Below, piece by piece: positions 1 through 7,620 of a stretch of DNA of 60,070 nt (within the stretch, counting starts at the first letter, position 1; each line of letters starts with the position of its first letter). The notes under the pieces are model-generated. The model was not told where the DNA came from. It saw only the letters and a program-made list of their open reading frames with translations, and searched no databases. This stretch comes from Herbaspirillum sp. RV1423 (lineage in GTDB: Bacteria; Pseudomonadota; Gammaproteobacteria; Burkholderiales; Burkholderiaceae_D): assembly GCF_000577615.1 (NCBI RefSeq), contig NZ_CBXX010000030.1, forward strand, positions 1 to 60,070, in the 5' to 3' direction. Both the position numbers and the translations under genes were made by a program.

Positions 1-1197
1 GCGACCGGCTCGACCTTGCCGTCGGAGTCGGGCGCGGCCAAGACCATCAACCAGTTCCAGAACGATCACGACATCCAGTTGATTTCGGCGCAGCAGATGC
101 AACAGATGGCGCAGAGCGGCTATTACACCGACAAGGATGGCAAGAGCATCCAGGTGCCGCCGGACGTGCAGGCCGCCGCGCAGGCAATGATGGCCAACAA
201 CGGCGAATTGTTCAAGAAGATGGAGTCCGCCAAGAACGGTCAGTTCGACGGTCTGCTGGGCAAGGCCGATTATCAGGCCGCCATCGACGACGGCACGATT
301 TCGTCGGGCAACGGCGGTCCTCCGGTATTCGACCGCACCGGTCAATACGGCATGCCGCAGGGCAGCAGCTTCCCGCAAAGCGGTTTCCCGCAGGGCGGGT
401 TCCAGATGCCGTCGTTCGCGCCACCGTCGTACCAGCAGGCGACCGGCTCAACCTTGCCGTCGGAGTCAGGCGCGGCCAAGACCATCAATCAGTTCCAGAA
501 CGATCACGACATCCAGTTGATTTCGGCGCAGCAGATGCAACAGATGGCGCAGAGCGGCTATTACACCGACAAGGATGGCAAGAGCATCCAGGTGTCGCCG
601 GACGTGCAAGCCGCCGCGCAGGCAATGATGGCCAACAACGGCGAATTGTTCAAGAAGATGGAGTCCGCCAAGAACGGCCAGTACGACGGTCAACTGGGCA
701 AGGGCGATTACCAGGCAGCCATCGACGACGGCACGATCTCGTCGGGCAACGGCGGTCCGCCGGTATTCGACCGTACCGGTCAATACGGCATGCCGCAGGG
801 GCAGGGCAACGGTTTCCCGCAAAGCGGCGGGTTCCAGATGCCGTCGTTCGCGCCGCCGTCGTATCAGCAGGCGACCGGTTTCCCTGGCAACGGTCAGGCT
901 CTGCCGTCGGATTCGGTAGCGGCCAGGGATATCAAGAAATTCCAGGACGATCACGGCATCCAGTTGATTTCGGCGCAGCAGATGCAGCAGATGGCGCAGA
1001 GCGGTTATTACACCGACAAGGATGGCAAGTCGATCCAGGTGCCGCCGGAAGTGCAGGCCGCCGCACAGGCAATGATGGCCAACAACGGCGAATTGTTCAA
1101 GAAGATGGAGTCCGCCAAGAACGGCGAATTCGACGGCCAGTTGGGCAAGGGCGATTATCAGCCGGCGATCAACTCGGGCATCATTGCCGCAGCTTGA
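1..1197 (+). CDS. Repeat-containing type III secreted protein, HrpF/NolX-like repeats (5' partial)
   Basis: The frame is open from base 1, so the start lies outside the window. The 398 visible residues are three tandem units beginning near bases 16, 454 and 901; units one and two are about 146-149 codons each and nearly identical at the DNA level. Each unit has a helical part with the motif PPDVQAAAQAMMANNGELF, then an acidic segment like DGQLGKGDYQAAI, then a Gly/Gln/Phe/Pro-rich linker (GMPQG, FPQSG). The third unit lacks the linker and ends the protein. The helical motif resembles repeats of the HrpF/NolX/PopF translocon family (PPxLKAAAQ...LF), which is inference from memory. There is no signal peptide in view. 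Its position beside hrpL and the Hrp cluster fits a secreted translocator or harpin-like protein. Alternative: an unrelated Gly/Gln-rich secreted repeat protein. Confidence 0.6.
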   Translation, partial: ATGSTLPSESGAAKTINQFQNDHDIQLISAQQMQQMAQSGYYTDKDGKSIQVPPDVQAAAQAMMANNGELFKKMESAKNGQFDGLLGKADYQAAIDDGTISSGNGGPPVFDRTGQYGMPQGSSFPQSGFPQGGFQMPSFAPPSYQQATGSTLPSESGAAKTINQFQNDHDIQLISAQQMQQMAQSGYYTDKDGKSIQVSPDVQAAAQAMMANNGELFKKMESAKNGQYDGQLGKGDYQAAIDDGTISSGNGGPPVFDRTGQYGMPQGQGNGFPQSGGFQMPSFAPPSYQQATGFPGNGQALPSDSVAARDIKKFQDDHGIQLISAQQMQQMAQSGYYTDKDGKSIQVPPEVQAAAQAMMANNGELFKKMESAKNGEFDGQLGKGDYQPAINSGIIAAA

Positions 1198-1382
1198 CAG
1201 GGTACATAGCAGGGCCGCGGCAGGGTACACGGCAGCACGCACCGCAGCGGTCCACGGAGGCAATCCCCATCCGGCAACGGATGGCGGGATTGCCGCCGCA
1301 GGACAGGCGCAGCGGAATATCCGCACCTGTCTTGCGGTGAATTTTTTATCAATATGTTTCAGTTTTCTAGTTTGTACTATTT

Positions 1383-1994
1383 ATGATTTCCGCACCTTCT
1401 CCCGTGAGCACCGGGCCTTCCAGAACAAGCGACCTGGCTGCGCTATGGCGTGACTACGACGACCTGTGGAATGCTCGCAACGAAGCCGCCGCCAAGGCGC
1501 TTCCCGCCGCCGAGCCGCAGTCTCCGCAATTACGCAATAACGCCATCGATGCGCCCACGCGTAGCGCGCCGCTCTGGCTGGTCGGTTCTACCGGCGTCAG
1601 ATTGTCGTCGAACCGGCGCAGCAATAGCCATAAATCCGCGTCGGAACGTCCTAATCAAGATGGCCAGGCCGAAGTGCCTCGGTGGGAGCGCATGCTGCCC
1701 GAAGAGTTTTCAGCCATCGAAGCGATTCCCGGCAATAAGCCGATGGAACGTCCGATTGCCGCCGATCGCGCTTATCAGCGTCAGATCGGCGACATGCCGG
1801 ATGTCGACGCCCAGGCGCGGCAGCTTGCAGAACCGACGCCGGCGCTGCCGGCAAGCAATGCCCGGTTGACGTCGGTCAGCAGATTGGCCGGTCGGCACCG
1901 TGTGCAAGCCTCGCGCTGTTTCGTCGATGCACCGAAGGAATGGGGTCAGACCCACGCTTGGTCGGGGGCCTCGCCGCTTGCAGCGGCAGCTTGA
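1383..1994 (+). CDS. Hypothetical protein, possible type III secreted substrate
   Basis: A 203-residue reading frame with no family I recognise. The N-terminus is rich in Ser, Pro and Thr (MISAPSPVSTGPSRTSD), a composition seen in type III secretion signals, and there is no Sec signal or membrane segment. The central part is charged and low in hydrophobics; the C-terminus ends in a short Ala run. No Shine-Dalgarno is obvious: the bases just upstream are AT-rich, unlike the gene. It lies between the repeat protein and a strong hairpin. No hrp box was found upstream. It may be a small effector or an untranslated frame. Confidence 0.45.
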   Translation: MISAPSPVSTGPSRTSDLAALWRDYDDLWNARNEAAAKALPAAEPQSPQLRNNAIDAPTRSAPLWLVGSTGVRLSSNRRSNSHKSASERPNQDGQAEVPRWERMLPEEFSAIEAIPGNKPMERPIAADRAYQRQIGDMPDVDAQARQLAEPTPALPASNARLTSVSRLAGRHRVQASRCFVDAPKEWGQTHAWSGASPLAAAA

Positions 1995-2005
1995 AAGAAT
2001 GCAAG

Positions 2006-2044
2006 CCGGAGCGGTCTTTCGCGTAAGCGCGTAGACCGCTCCGG
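2006..2044. other. Perfect 12-bp hairpin after the 1383-1994 gene
   Basis: CCGGAGCGGTCT (2006-2017) pairs perfectly with AGACCGCTCCGG (2033-2044) around a 15-nt loop. It lies 12 bases after the stop codon, so it may end transcription or stabilise the mRNA, but no T-run follows on either strand. Confidence 0.5.
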
Positions 2045-2703
2045 GGTGCTGTCGGACCCGACCCTTGAGGCCGGATGTGGAAGCACGTCAGTCGATTTTT
2101 ATGGATGGATGCCATGGATAAGTACACCGTTCAAGATGAAAACTTCCTCAATGCCGGCGCCGCCGGGTGGTATGCAACTGGAGGCGATGTGCATGCCGGG
2201 CACAGCGACATGGTCGGCATGACGACGTTGGCTGATGATTTTCCCTGGCACAGGATCCGCAGATTGCATCGGAAGTAGCTTCTTTACGCCAGGGCTGCCT
2301 ACACACCTTGCCGGCGAGGGGCATGCTAGCTATCGCGCGCGTGGGTTACGACGCGCGATAATGCGTTTGCGAGTGGATTCTCGCGATGTTGGCGACGCCT
2401 GCGATGCGCCGCTGGCGCCGTCGTGTCTTTTATCAGGAACCATCCTCGAATGGCGGCCTCGGTCGCCTGTCGCTGTTGCCGTCCAATATCGCGCAGCGAT
2501 GCGAGTCGCACCGTGCGTCGTCGAGAAACGATGGAACGAAGCGGATGAAGCTGCTTGAGCGGCGCCGATGGGCGTTGGTCGTCTGCATGCGCGCGTCTGC
2601 TGCACCGAGGGCGGAAGAATCATTTTTTACAAAAGGAGATGCGCCGCGAATCCGCGCGGCGCAGGCGTCTTGCCTTTTGGCGCGCTTGACAATAGGGGGT
2701 AAA
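2045..2703. other. Non-coding stretch before the 2704 gene
   Basis: I see no convincing gene here; several short frames on both strands overlap and none has a recognisable product. An 8-bp perfect stem, GCGCCGCG (2641-2648) with CGCGGCGC (2655-2662), lies in the probable leader of the 2704 gene. No hrp box was found. Confidence 0.4.
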
Positions 2704-3243
2704 ATGCAGGTTCTTTCCACTAACGCTGTCAACGTCGGCACCCTTTCCGGGCTGCTGTACCTGCTCCAGCTTTACCAGACCATGACGCGGAAAAGCGACG
2801 ATGAGATTCGCGGCAACGACATTCACGGCGACATTTCCGCAACGGCGGTCGATCGTCTTTTGTCCGACCTGATCGAGATGACCGGACAAGCATCGATCAG
2901 TCCGCGTGTGCTCGAATTGCAAATCGGCGAAATTTTCACGCGTACCGCCGTGGAGCGCGGCGCGGAACACTTTCTTTCCGTGACGGCGTCGCTGCCGAAA
3001 TGCGAGCAGCCGCATTATCTGCCGCTGCCGGTGATGCCGCCGGCAGCGACCTCCCAACGCTTGTCTTCGGTCGACTTCCTCTGGCACGCCGATGAAGGTC
3101 GCTACATCGTGGTCCGCAAGATTCCGCTCGGTTGCTTCAGCGACGAGCGCAGTGTAATGGACGCCATTCTCGAAACCGCAGACATCGCCGGCGAATACCT
3201 GATCGCGGTGCAATCCGGCCAGGCCGACAATCCCGCTTCCTGA
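2704..3243 (+). CDS. Hypothetical protein next to hrpL
   Basis: A 179-residue protein. The ATG at 2704 was chosen over upstream in-frame codons because a purine-rich GGGGG run lies 4-8 bases before it and the conserved-looking sequence starts there (MQVLSTNAVNVGTLSG). It has no signal peptide or clear membrane segment and is mixed alpha/beta in composition. I do not recognise the family. It ends about 80 bases from the 3' end of hrpL, which converges on it. Candidate roles, by position only, are an Hrp regulator or a chaperone-like accessory protein. Confidence 0.6.
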   Translation: MQVLSTNAVNVGTLSGLLYLLQLYQTMTRKSDDEIRGNDIHGDISATAVDRLLSDLIEMTGQASISPRVLELQIGEIFTRTAVERGAEHFLSVTASLPKCEQPHYLPLPVMPPAATSQRLSSVDFLWHADEGRYIVVRKIPLGCFSDERSVMDAILETADIAGEYLIAVQSGQADNPAS

Positions 3244-3324
3244 GCGCGCACCGGCGCGACGCATTGCGCAGGAAGACGAAAGTCTGGCGAGGCCGGTGTG
3301 CATGACGGCGTCCAAAGCCGATGT

Positions 3325-3930
3325 TCAGTTATTCCCGCGCGTGCGGGAACTGCCATATTCGTTGCGCACCGCGGCGCGCACGCGCGAGACGCGCGAACGC
3401 ACCGTGCCGATCGGAATATGCAACTGCTCGGCCACCTCCTCATAAGTGGCGTCGCCATCCAATACTGCTTCGAAGGTGGAGCGGATCTTGGGCGGCAATT
3501 CGCTCAGCAAACTATCCACTTTTTCAGCGATCTGGCGCAATTCGAACAACGTGGCGGGATCGGCGTGTTTGTCGACCAGTTGTTCCATGAAAGTCTCATC
3601 CACGGTTTCATAACGGTCCGCGATATTGCGGCGGACCTGGTTGCGCGCCAGGTTGAGGGCGATGCCGAACAGCCAGGTGGAGGGTTTGGACAAACCGGAA
3701 AAACGGTGTGCCGATTTGACGGCTTCGATGAAGGTGTTTTGCACGACGTCTTCGGCATCTTCGTGATTGCCGACATAGCGCTGTACGAAGCGCAGCAGAT
3801 GCGTACGGTGTTCGGTGTAGAGCTCGACGATATCGATAGGCTGGATGGATACCGCGGCGGTTTCCGGCGACGCCTCCGCTTCGGCGTCGAAGCCGGCAGG
3901 GTCGATATATCCGGAAGCTGATTGGTTCAT
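3325..3930 (-). CDS. hrpL: ECF-family RNA polymerase sigma factor HrpL
   Basis: A 201-residue ECF sigma factor. Region 2 contains AEDVVQNTFIEAVKSAHRF followed by SKPSTWLFGIALNLARN, which closely matches the diagnostic HrpL segment (SKPQTWLCGIALNLIRN in Pseudomonas syringae, from memory). Region 4 contains TYEEVAEQLHIPIGTVRSR, the helix-turn-helix that reads the -35 element. The 40-residue N-terminal extension is acidic. The start has a good Shine-Dalgarno (AAGGAGA) on the minus strand. HrpL factors direct transcription from hrp boxes; matches to that box precede sctW, sctI and the effector module in this window. The gene diverges from the sctW operon. A MITE-like element begins only 20 bp upstream of its ATG. 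Confidence 0.85.
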   Translation of the reverse strand: MNQSASGYIDPAGFDAEAEASPETAAVSIQPIDIVELYTEHRTHLLRFVQRYVGNHEDAEDVVQNTFIEAVKSAHRFSGLSKPSTWLFGIALNLARNQVRRNIADRYETVDETFMEQLVDKHADPATLFELRQIAEKVDSLLSELPPKIRSTFEAVLDGDATYEEVAEQLHIPIGTVRSRVSRVRAAVRNEYGSSRTRGNN

Positions 3931-3949
3931 AGCGTTCTCCTTGAGATAC

Positions 3950-4221
3950 TGGAACTCATTTCATCAATAGGCGCGAGATGCGTTCTTCCCAGAAAGGGCA
4001 CTGGCAAGGCGTGCGACGCGTCGCGTGGCGGTACCACGCGCAAGGAGCGCAACGCGGCCAGCGCCCTTTCTGGGAAGAACCCGGCGGGAGCGGCCTGTTT
4101 GGACGGATTGCTGCGTTACGAAACTGGGTCAAGACGTCCAGTCTTGACCCAGTTTCGCGCCTTGCACTCCATCCCAAACAGGACAAGCTCACACTCACGC
4201 CTATTGATGAAATGAGTTCCA
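3950..4221. mobile_element. MITE-like element with 24-bp perfect terminal inverted repeats
   Basis: The 272-bp segment starts with TGGAACTCATTTCATCAATA and ends with its exact complement; the perfect terminal repeats span 3950-3973 and 4198-4221. Inside are an 18-bp perfect inverted repeat (3982-3999 with 4063-4080) and a 16-bp hairpin (4120-4156). It has no coding capacity. No clear target-site duplication is visible. A diverged copy lies at about 39386-39524 and a short fragment near 19693. It sits between hrpL and its presumed promoter region. Confidence 0.75.
4120..4156. repeat. 16-bp perfect hairpin inside the MITE
   Basis: GAAACTGGGTCAAGAC (4120-4135) pairs perfectly with GTCTTGACCCAGTTTC (4141-4156) around a 5-nt loop. 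It lies in the path of leftward transcription into hrpL, so it could act as an attenuating structure; there is no T-run. Confidence 0.6.
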
Positions 4222-4651
4222 ACATTGTTGGTAAAAAATCGAGGCGTTGCCACTCACTTTCCCAAATCTCAAACACCGCCTCAGCAGGTATGACCGCAAG
4301 ATAGCAGCGCTCACGGCAAGTGCAATCGTTCGGTGAGAATTCGTGAGACATTGAAGAAAAATGAGAAATGTCGCAGCGATCCGACGGAACCGATGCACGA
4401 GCGCAAGCCACTAGCGAGGATGTGCGTGCTGCAGGGAGGTCGACCCGGCGGGAAGAAAATATTCCGTTACCGGTGGGAACAGACTGTTCGGACGCATCAC
4501 CCGCGTATGCCGGCGCCTTGTCATGGACAAGGCGCCGCACTCCGGCGATGGTTTGGGGACACTTGCCTGAAACAAGCGTCGTGACATAAGCCGATCCAAG
4601 CGTATGCGAAATTCGAACGCCCTGTCCAGAATTAATTTTTTCAATCCGGAC
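4222..4651. other. Divergent hrpL / sctW intergenic region
   Basis: No gene is supported here. It should contain the original hrpL promoter. I looked for a sigma-54 element on the minus strand, as used for hrpL in P. syringae, and saw no good match. The hrp box for the sctW operon is at its right end. Confidence 0.4.
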
Positions 4652-4679
4652 GGAACTCTGTGCGTCGCAATGCCACGTG
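4652..4679 (+). promoter_or_regulatory. Candidate hrp box upstream of the sctW operon
   Basis: GGAACT at 4652-4657, 15 bases, then CCACGTG at 4673-4679. The HrpL consensus is GGAACC-N15/16-CCACNNA, so there are two mismatches (the sixth and last bases). It lies about 120 bp before the ATG at 4801 and points along the operon. Confidence 0.6.
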
Positions 4680-4800
4680 CGACGGGCCTTGTAGCCATCT
4701 TTGCAGTTCCCGTCATACGTTCTGCCGGCAGCGTTCCGTGCTTGCTGCGATGGCTGGCGCGACGACGGCAATGGAACCTGGCGAAGTCGTCGCGCCACGA

Positions 4801-5610
4801 ATGGCCATGAATATGCAAATCAATCGATTCAATGACGGTGCCCTGGAGAACGCCAATACACAACAGGTTCGTCCACAAGCCAAGTCGGGCCAAAAGTCCG
4901 GCCTGGACAGGGCCGGTCAGCAGTTGGGCGCTACCGATTTCGCGCCGACGGACGCGGTGAAATCCCAGGCCGGTTTCAAGGATGGCGTGAGCTATCGGTC
5001 GCGCGCTCTGTCGCAGTTCGTATCGCCGCGGCAAAAGAGTGCGGAGAAAGGCACTTCCCAGGCTTCGCGCAGGAACCGCAGCAGGTCGAAAGAAGTATTG
5101 GATGATGAGGATCTGGACGAGGAGTTGTTGGCGCCGGTCATGGACATTCTGGATTTTCTGCGTGAGAACGCCGGTCGCCAGGGGCAGGCTATGGCGGAAG
5201 ACATGCTGGCCGAAACCTTCGATCCGGTGCAGCGTTACAACGTCCTGGCCGAGGCCTTGGAAACGATCGACAATGAGGCGATGAGCATGGCGGAAAAGAT
5301 CATGCTGAGGAACGCCATCATGGAAATGATGAGCGATCTGTATGAGAAGTACTTGCATGAACTCAGGAGGGCATTGCAGGAAAACGACATCCTGATGAAT
5401 TCATTGGAAGCGTTGGCGCTGGATGAGGCCGGCAAGCGGATGCCGTCGACGCGCGATTTGCGGTTTTTGATCGGCGCGAAGTCGAAAGGAAAAGAGGATT
5501 TGCCGCTGACTCCGCTGACCATGCTCAAGGCATTGATAAAGAATTTTGGCGCGCGTAAGTGCATGAAGGTCATGACGGGATTGCGCTCGCGAATGATGAT
5601 AGGTTTTTAA
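4801..5610 (+). CDS. sctW: T3SS gatekeeper SctW/HrpJ, N-terminal part (reading frame interrupted)
   Basis: The 269-residue frame matches the first part of HrpJ/YopN gatekeepers: an unstructured N-terminus of about 90 residues, then helical HrpJ-domain sequence (ELLAPVMDILDFLRENAG, FDPVQRYNVLAEALETI) up to a TAA at 5610. The rest of the family's sequence reappears in another frame at 5915-6421. SctW controls the switch to effector secretion. The ATG at 4801 follows the hrp box by 120 bp. It may be a true pseudogene, carry sequencing frameshifts, or be a YopN-like protein made separately from a TyeA-like partner. Confidence 0.6.
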   Translation: MAMNMQINRFNDGALENANTQQVRPQAKSGQKSGLDRAGQQLGATDFAPTDAVKSQAGFKDGVSYRSRALSQFVSPRQKSAEKGTSQASRRNRSRSKEVLDDEDLDEELLAPVMDILDFLRENAGRQGQAMAEDMLAETFDPVQRYNVLAEALETIDNEAMSMAEKIMLRNAIMEMMSDLYEKYLHELRRALQENDILMNSLEALALDEAGKRMPSTRDLRFLIGAKSKGKEDLPLTPLTMLKALIKNFGARKCMKVMTGLRSRMMIGF

Positions 5611-5914
5611 GGAAATTATGCAGAAACATTTCAGAAAGAATATTCAACACGATGTGCTGCGCCGCCTGGCGGCATGCAGGGCATCTTCGTCCTTCCGCTT
5701 CGGTTTTGCCGACGCTTTGCGGCGCGACCTGCTCGAAGGCAGGTTCCGGCAGCATGACATCTGCTGCGGTGAACCGAGGCAGGTCAATTTCATGCGCTAG
5801 CAGGAAATCCACAAAACATACGGAAAACGGAAGCACGAGAAGCGCTGCCATATCGAAGTCAGCAGCACGAAGAAAAAACGGGAAGCGGTTTTTGTTGGAG
5901 TTGCTTGAGAAATC
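5611..5914 (+). other. Frame-disrupted middle of sctW
   Basis: The 304 bases between the two sctW parts have no single open frame in phase with either. Short frames in phase 2 (5618-5800) and phase 0 (ending KRFLLELLEKS near 5915) both look like fragments of one helical protein, which suggests more than one small indel. The region is less GC-rich than its surroundings. Confidence 0.45.
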
Positions 5915-6421
5915 ATGAGATCTGATCTACGAAGAAACCCGCTCAGAAGCATCGGTCGATACTGGCTGACGATGTCCGATGCTTCCGCTTTCATGCTGGT
6001 CAAGTCCTGCGTGTCGATCGCGGAAACCCTGCGTAGCGAGTTATCGGACAAGGCACGGATCCACGTCAAGATCAGCGGACCTGAACTGGCGGTGATTTTG
6101 TTGACAGCCGCCGAATCGGGATGGGGAAAAGGGAAAGCCAACCAATTGGTCTTGCAGATATCGGAAATGAAAAATCCCGACGCTACGCAACGCGCCCGTG
6201 TCTTCAACCTGGTGCGCGACGCCATGGCGCAACTGCCCTTGACCTTGTGGAGCCAGGAAAAACTGCCGGCGCGGCGCGAGCTGCTGGAGGAGCTCACGCG
6301 TCAGTTGCAAGGCATTTACGGCGACTTGCCGATGCTGCCCAACCGGGAGGAAATACGCGAACAGGAGTGGCGTGCAGCCATCATGGAAACCAGCAAACGC
6401 GAAGCGCGCGACAGACGCTAG
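5915..6421 (+). CDS. sctW: T3SS gatekeeper C-terminal part with TyeA-like domain
   Basis: A 168-residue frame. Its start (SDLRRNPLRSIGRYWLTMSD) resembles the end of the HrpJ domain. The later part (ESGWGKGKANQL, then LPLTLWSQEKLPARRELLEEL) has the TyeA pattern of a Trp-containing helix followed by LPLxLW and a basic helix. In Yersinia, YopN and TyeA are separate; in Hrp systems they are usually one chain. The first ATG (5915) has a poor ribosome-binding site, favouring a broken single gene over a designed second cistron. The next gene follows after 12 bases. Confidence 0.6.
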   Translation: MRSDLRRNPLRSIGRYWLTMSDASAFMLVKSCVSIAETLRSELSDKARIHVKISGPELAVILLTAAESGWGKGKANQLVLQISEMKNPDATQRARVFNLVRDAMAQLPLTLWSQEKLPARRELLEELTRQLQGIYGDLPMLPNREEIREQEWRAAIMETSKREARDRR

Positions 6422-6433
6422 GGGAGCCGCACT

Positions 6434-6763
6434 ATGGAAGAGTTATTGATGAGACTGGCGGCTGACGCGCGCATACAGGAGGCGGTGGCCATGGCGACGC
6501 TGGACAACGGCATGCACCTGTTCGCCTATCCGCTCGAGCAAGGCATGCTCATTGCCGTAGGTATCGGTCCGGACACACAAATACGGCCTGAATCGGTGCT
6601 GAGCAGGCGCGCGGGCAACCTGGCGCGTTATGGCGCATGGCTACCGGCGATGTTCAACGACGGCAGCATGTACGTATTGCGTCGCATGGTCGAGCATGGC
6701 GACGACATGACAGTGTTGCCGGGGGATGCTTTCGACGCGGCCGAGGAGTTGCTCGGTGATTAA
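6434..6763 (+). CDS. T3SS chaperone, SycN/CesT-like
   Basis: A 109-residue acidic protein with a good ribosome-binding site (AGGGGAG). Its size, the start MEELLMRLAADARIQEA and the alternating beta segments (MHLFAYPLEQGMLIAVGIG) resemble small class I T3SS chaperones. It lies immediately after the TyeA-like part and before the SctX-like gene, exactly the position of sycN in Ysc operons, where SycN escorts the gatekeeper. Its frame overlaps the next gene by 8 bases. The family assignment rests on context and size as much as sequence. Confidence 0.5.
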   Translation: MEELLMRLAADARIQEAVAMATLDNGMHLFAYPLEQGMLIAVGIGPDTQIRPESVLSRRAGNLARYGAWLPAMFNDGSMYVLRRMVEHGDDMTVLPGDAFDAAEELLGD

Positions 6764-7214
6764 TACAAGTTCTCCTATCGATCGGTCGGGCTTGACGGAT
6801 GTCGGCGAACTTGCCGAGATCCCCCGTTTCGAGAGCGCGGAACCGATCTTCAAGTCGCGCCCGTTCCTGCTGCCCGGCGAGGAAGAAGCGTCGCTGCCCG
6901 AGGCCGACTATCCTATCGATCCCACGCTGGCGACGCTCAAGCAAATGCTGGGCGCGCGCCTGACGGTTGACAGCCAGGCCTGGGTGGGCGACCCGATTCC
7001 GCGCATGCGCGCCTTGCAGAAAAAAATGATCGAATTCTCCCTGACCCAGGACGAGTCGGAGCGCGGCCCGTGCATGGACGCCATCCGCATTGTCGATCTG
7101 GCGGTACGCTGGCGCCTGCGCTGGCAACAGATGCGGCGCAGCGACCTGGAAGGCAATCCTGCCGGCGCGTCCAACCAGAAGGAGGAAAACGATGAGGAAA
7201 AAGAAGCCGCGTGA
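6756..7214 (+). CDS. sctX: YscX/SctX-like T3SS export component
   Basis: A 152-residue protein. The GTG at 6756 was chosen because GAGGAG lies 7 bases upstream and it overlaps the previous stop (GTGATTAA). The segment LPEADYPIDPTLATLKQML, followed by an AW-GD-P stretch and a long helix (IPRMRALQKKMIEF), follows the YscX pattern (LPxxxxPxxPxLxxL...). SctX is an early substrate bound by SctY and needed by the export gate SctV. The gene order SycN-X-Y-V supports the call. X and Y genes are not part of the classical P. syringae Hrp operon, so this is unusual. Confidence 0.5.
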   Translation: MINTSSPIDRSGLTDVGELAEIPRFESAEPIFKSRPFLLPGEEEASLPEADYPIDPTLATLKQMLGARLTVDSQAWVGDPIPRMRALQKKMIEFSLTQDESERGPCMDAIRIVDLAVRWRLRWQQMRRSDLEGNPAGASNQKEENDEEKEAA

Positions 7215-7500
7215 CACCATGCCGGAAGAATTGCAGTTGGCAATCGGCCTGGTCTGGGGGCATCTGAGCGCCTACCAGTACGAAGAGGCCTACTTGCTGG
7301 CGCTCGGTTGCCTGAAACTGTGGCCCCACGATCGCCATTTGCAACTGATGGCGGCGTATGCCGCTGCGGAAGTCCTGGAACCGGTCGATCGAGTGCGCCT
7401 CGAAGCGCTGCGTGCGCCGGAGACCGACGCCTGGATCGACCTGGTCTTGCGACGCCTGGAAATCCACGACGCCAAGTCAGTCTCCGCATCCCCGGCCTGA
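7192..7500 (+). CDS. sctY: YscY/SctY-like TPR chaperone
   Basis: A 102-residue helical protein starting at the ATG at 7192, with AAGGAGG just upstream, and overlapping the end of the SctX-like gene by 23 bases. Helix pairs of TPR type are visible (LQLAIGLVWGHLSAYQYEEA, LQLMAAYAAAEVLEPVDRVR). YscY is a TPR-like chaperone of YscX that also contacts SctV, and the adjacency X-Y-V matches Ysc operons. Sequence alone would also allow another TPR-type T3SS chaperone. Confidence 0.5.
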   Translation: MRKKKPRDTMPEELQLAIGLVWGHLSAYQYEEAYLLALGCLKLWPHDRHLQLMAAYAAAEVLEPVDRVRLEALRAPETDAWIDLVLRRLEIHDAKSVSASPA

Positions 7501-7620
7501 GTCGGTTTCGCCGCCGCGTCCATCTGTCGCACCATCGCGCTCGCGCCTGGCATGTGCCGTGCGGCGCGGTTCTGTATTGCTCCTGAATAGTATTGTTTGC
7601 CTGCACCGGGGATAGAAGAA

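Noticed and set aside
2075..2278. 67-codon frame downstream of the 2006-2044 hairpin
   Set aside because: No ribosome-binding site or conserved-looking sequence; overlapping frames on both strands are equally open.
3956..4798. 280-codon minus-strand frame over the hrpL-sctW intergenic region
   Set aside because: It runs through the MITE and its hairpins and has no coherent domain; part of it also matches the diverged repeat at 39.4 kb, showing repeat rather than gene homology.
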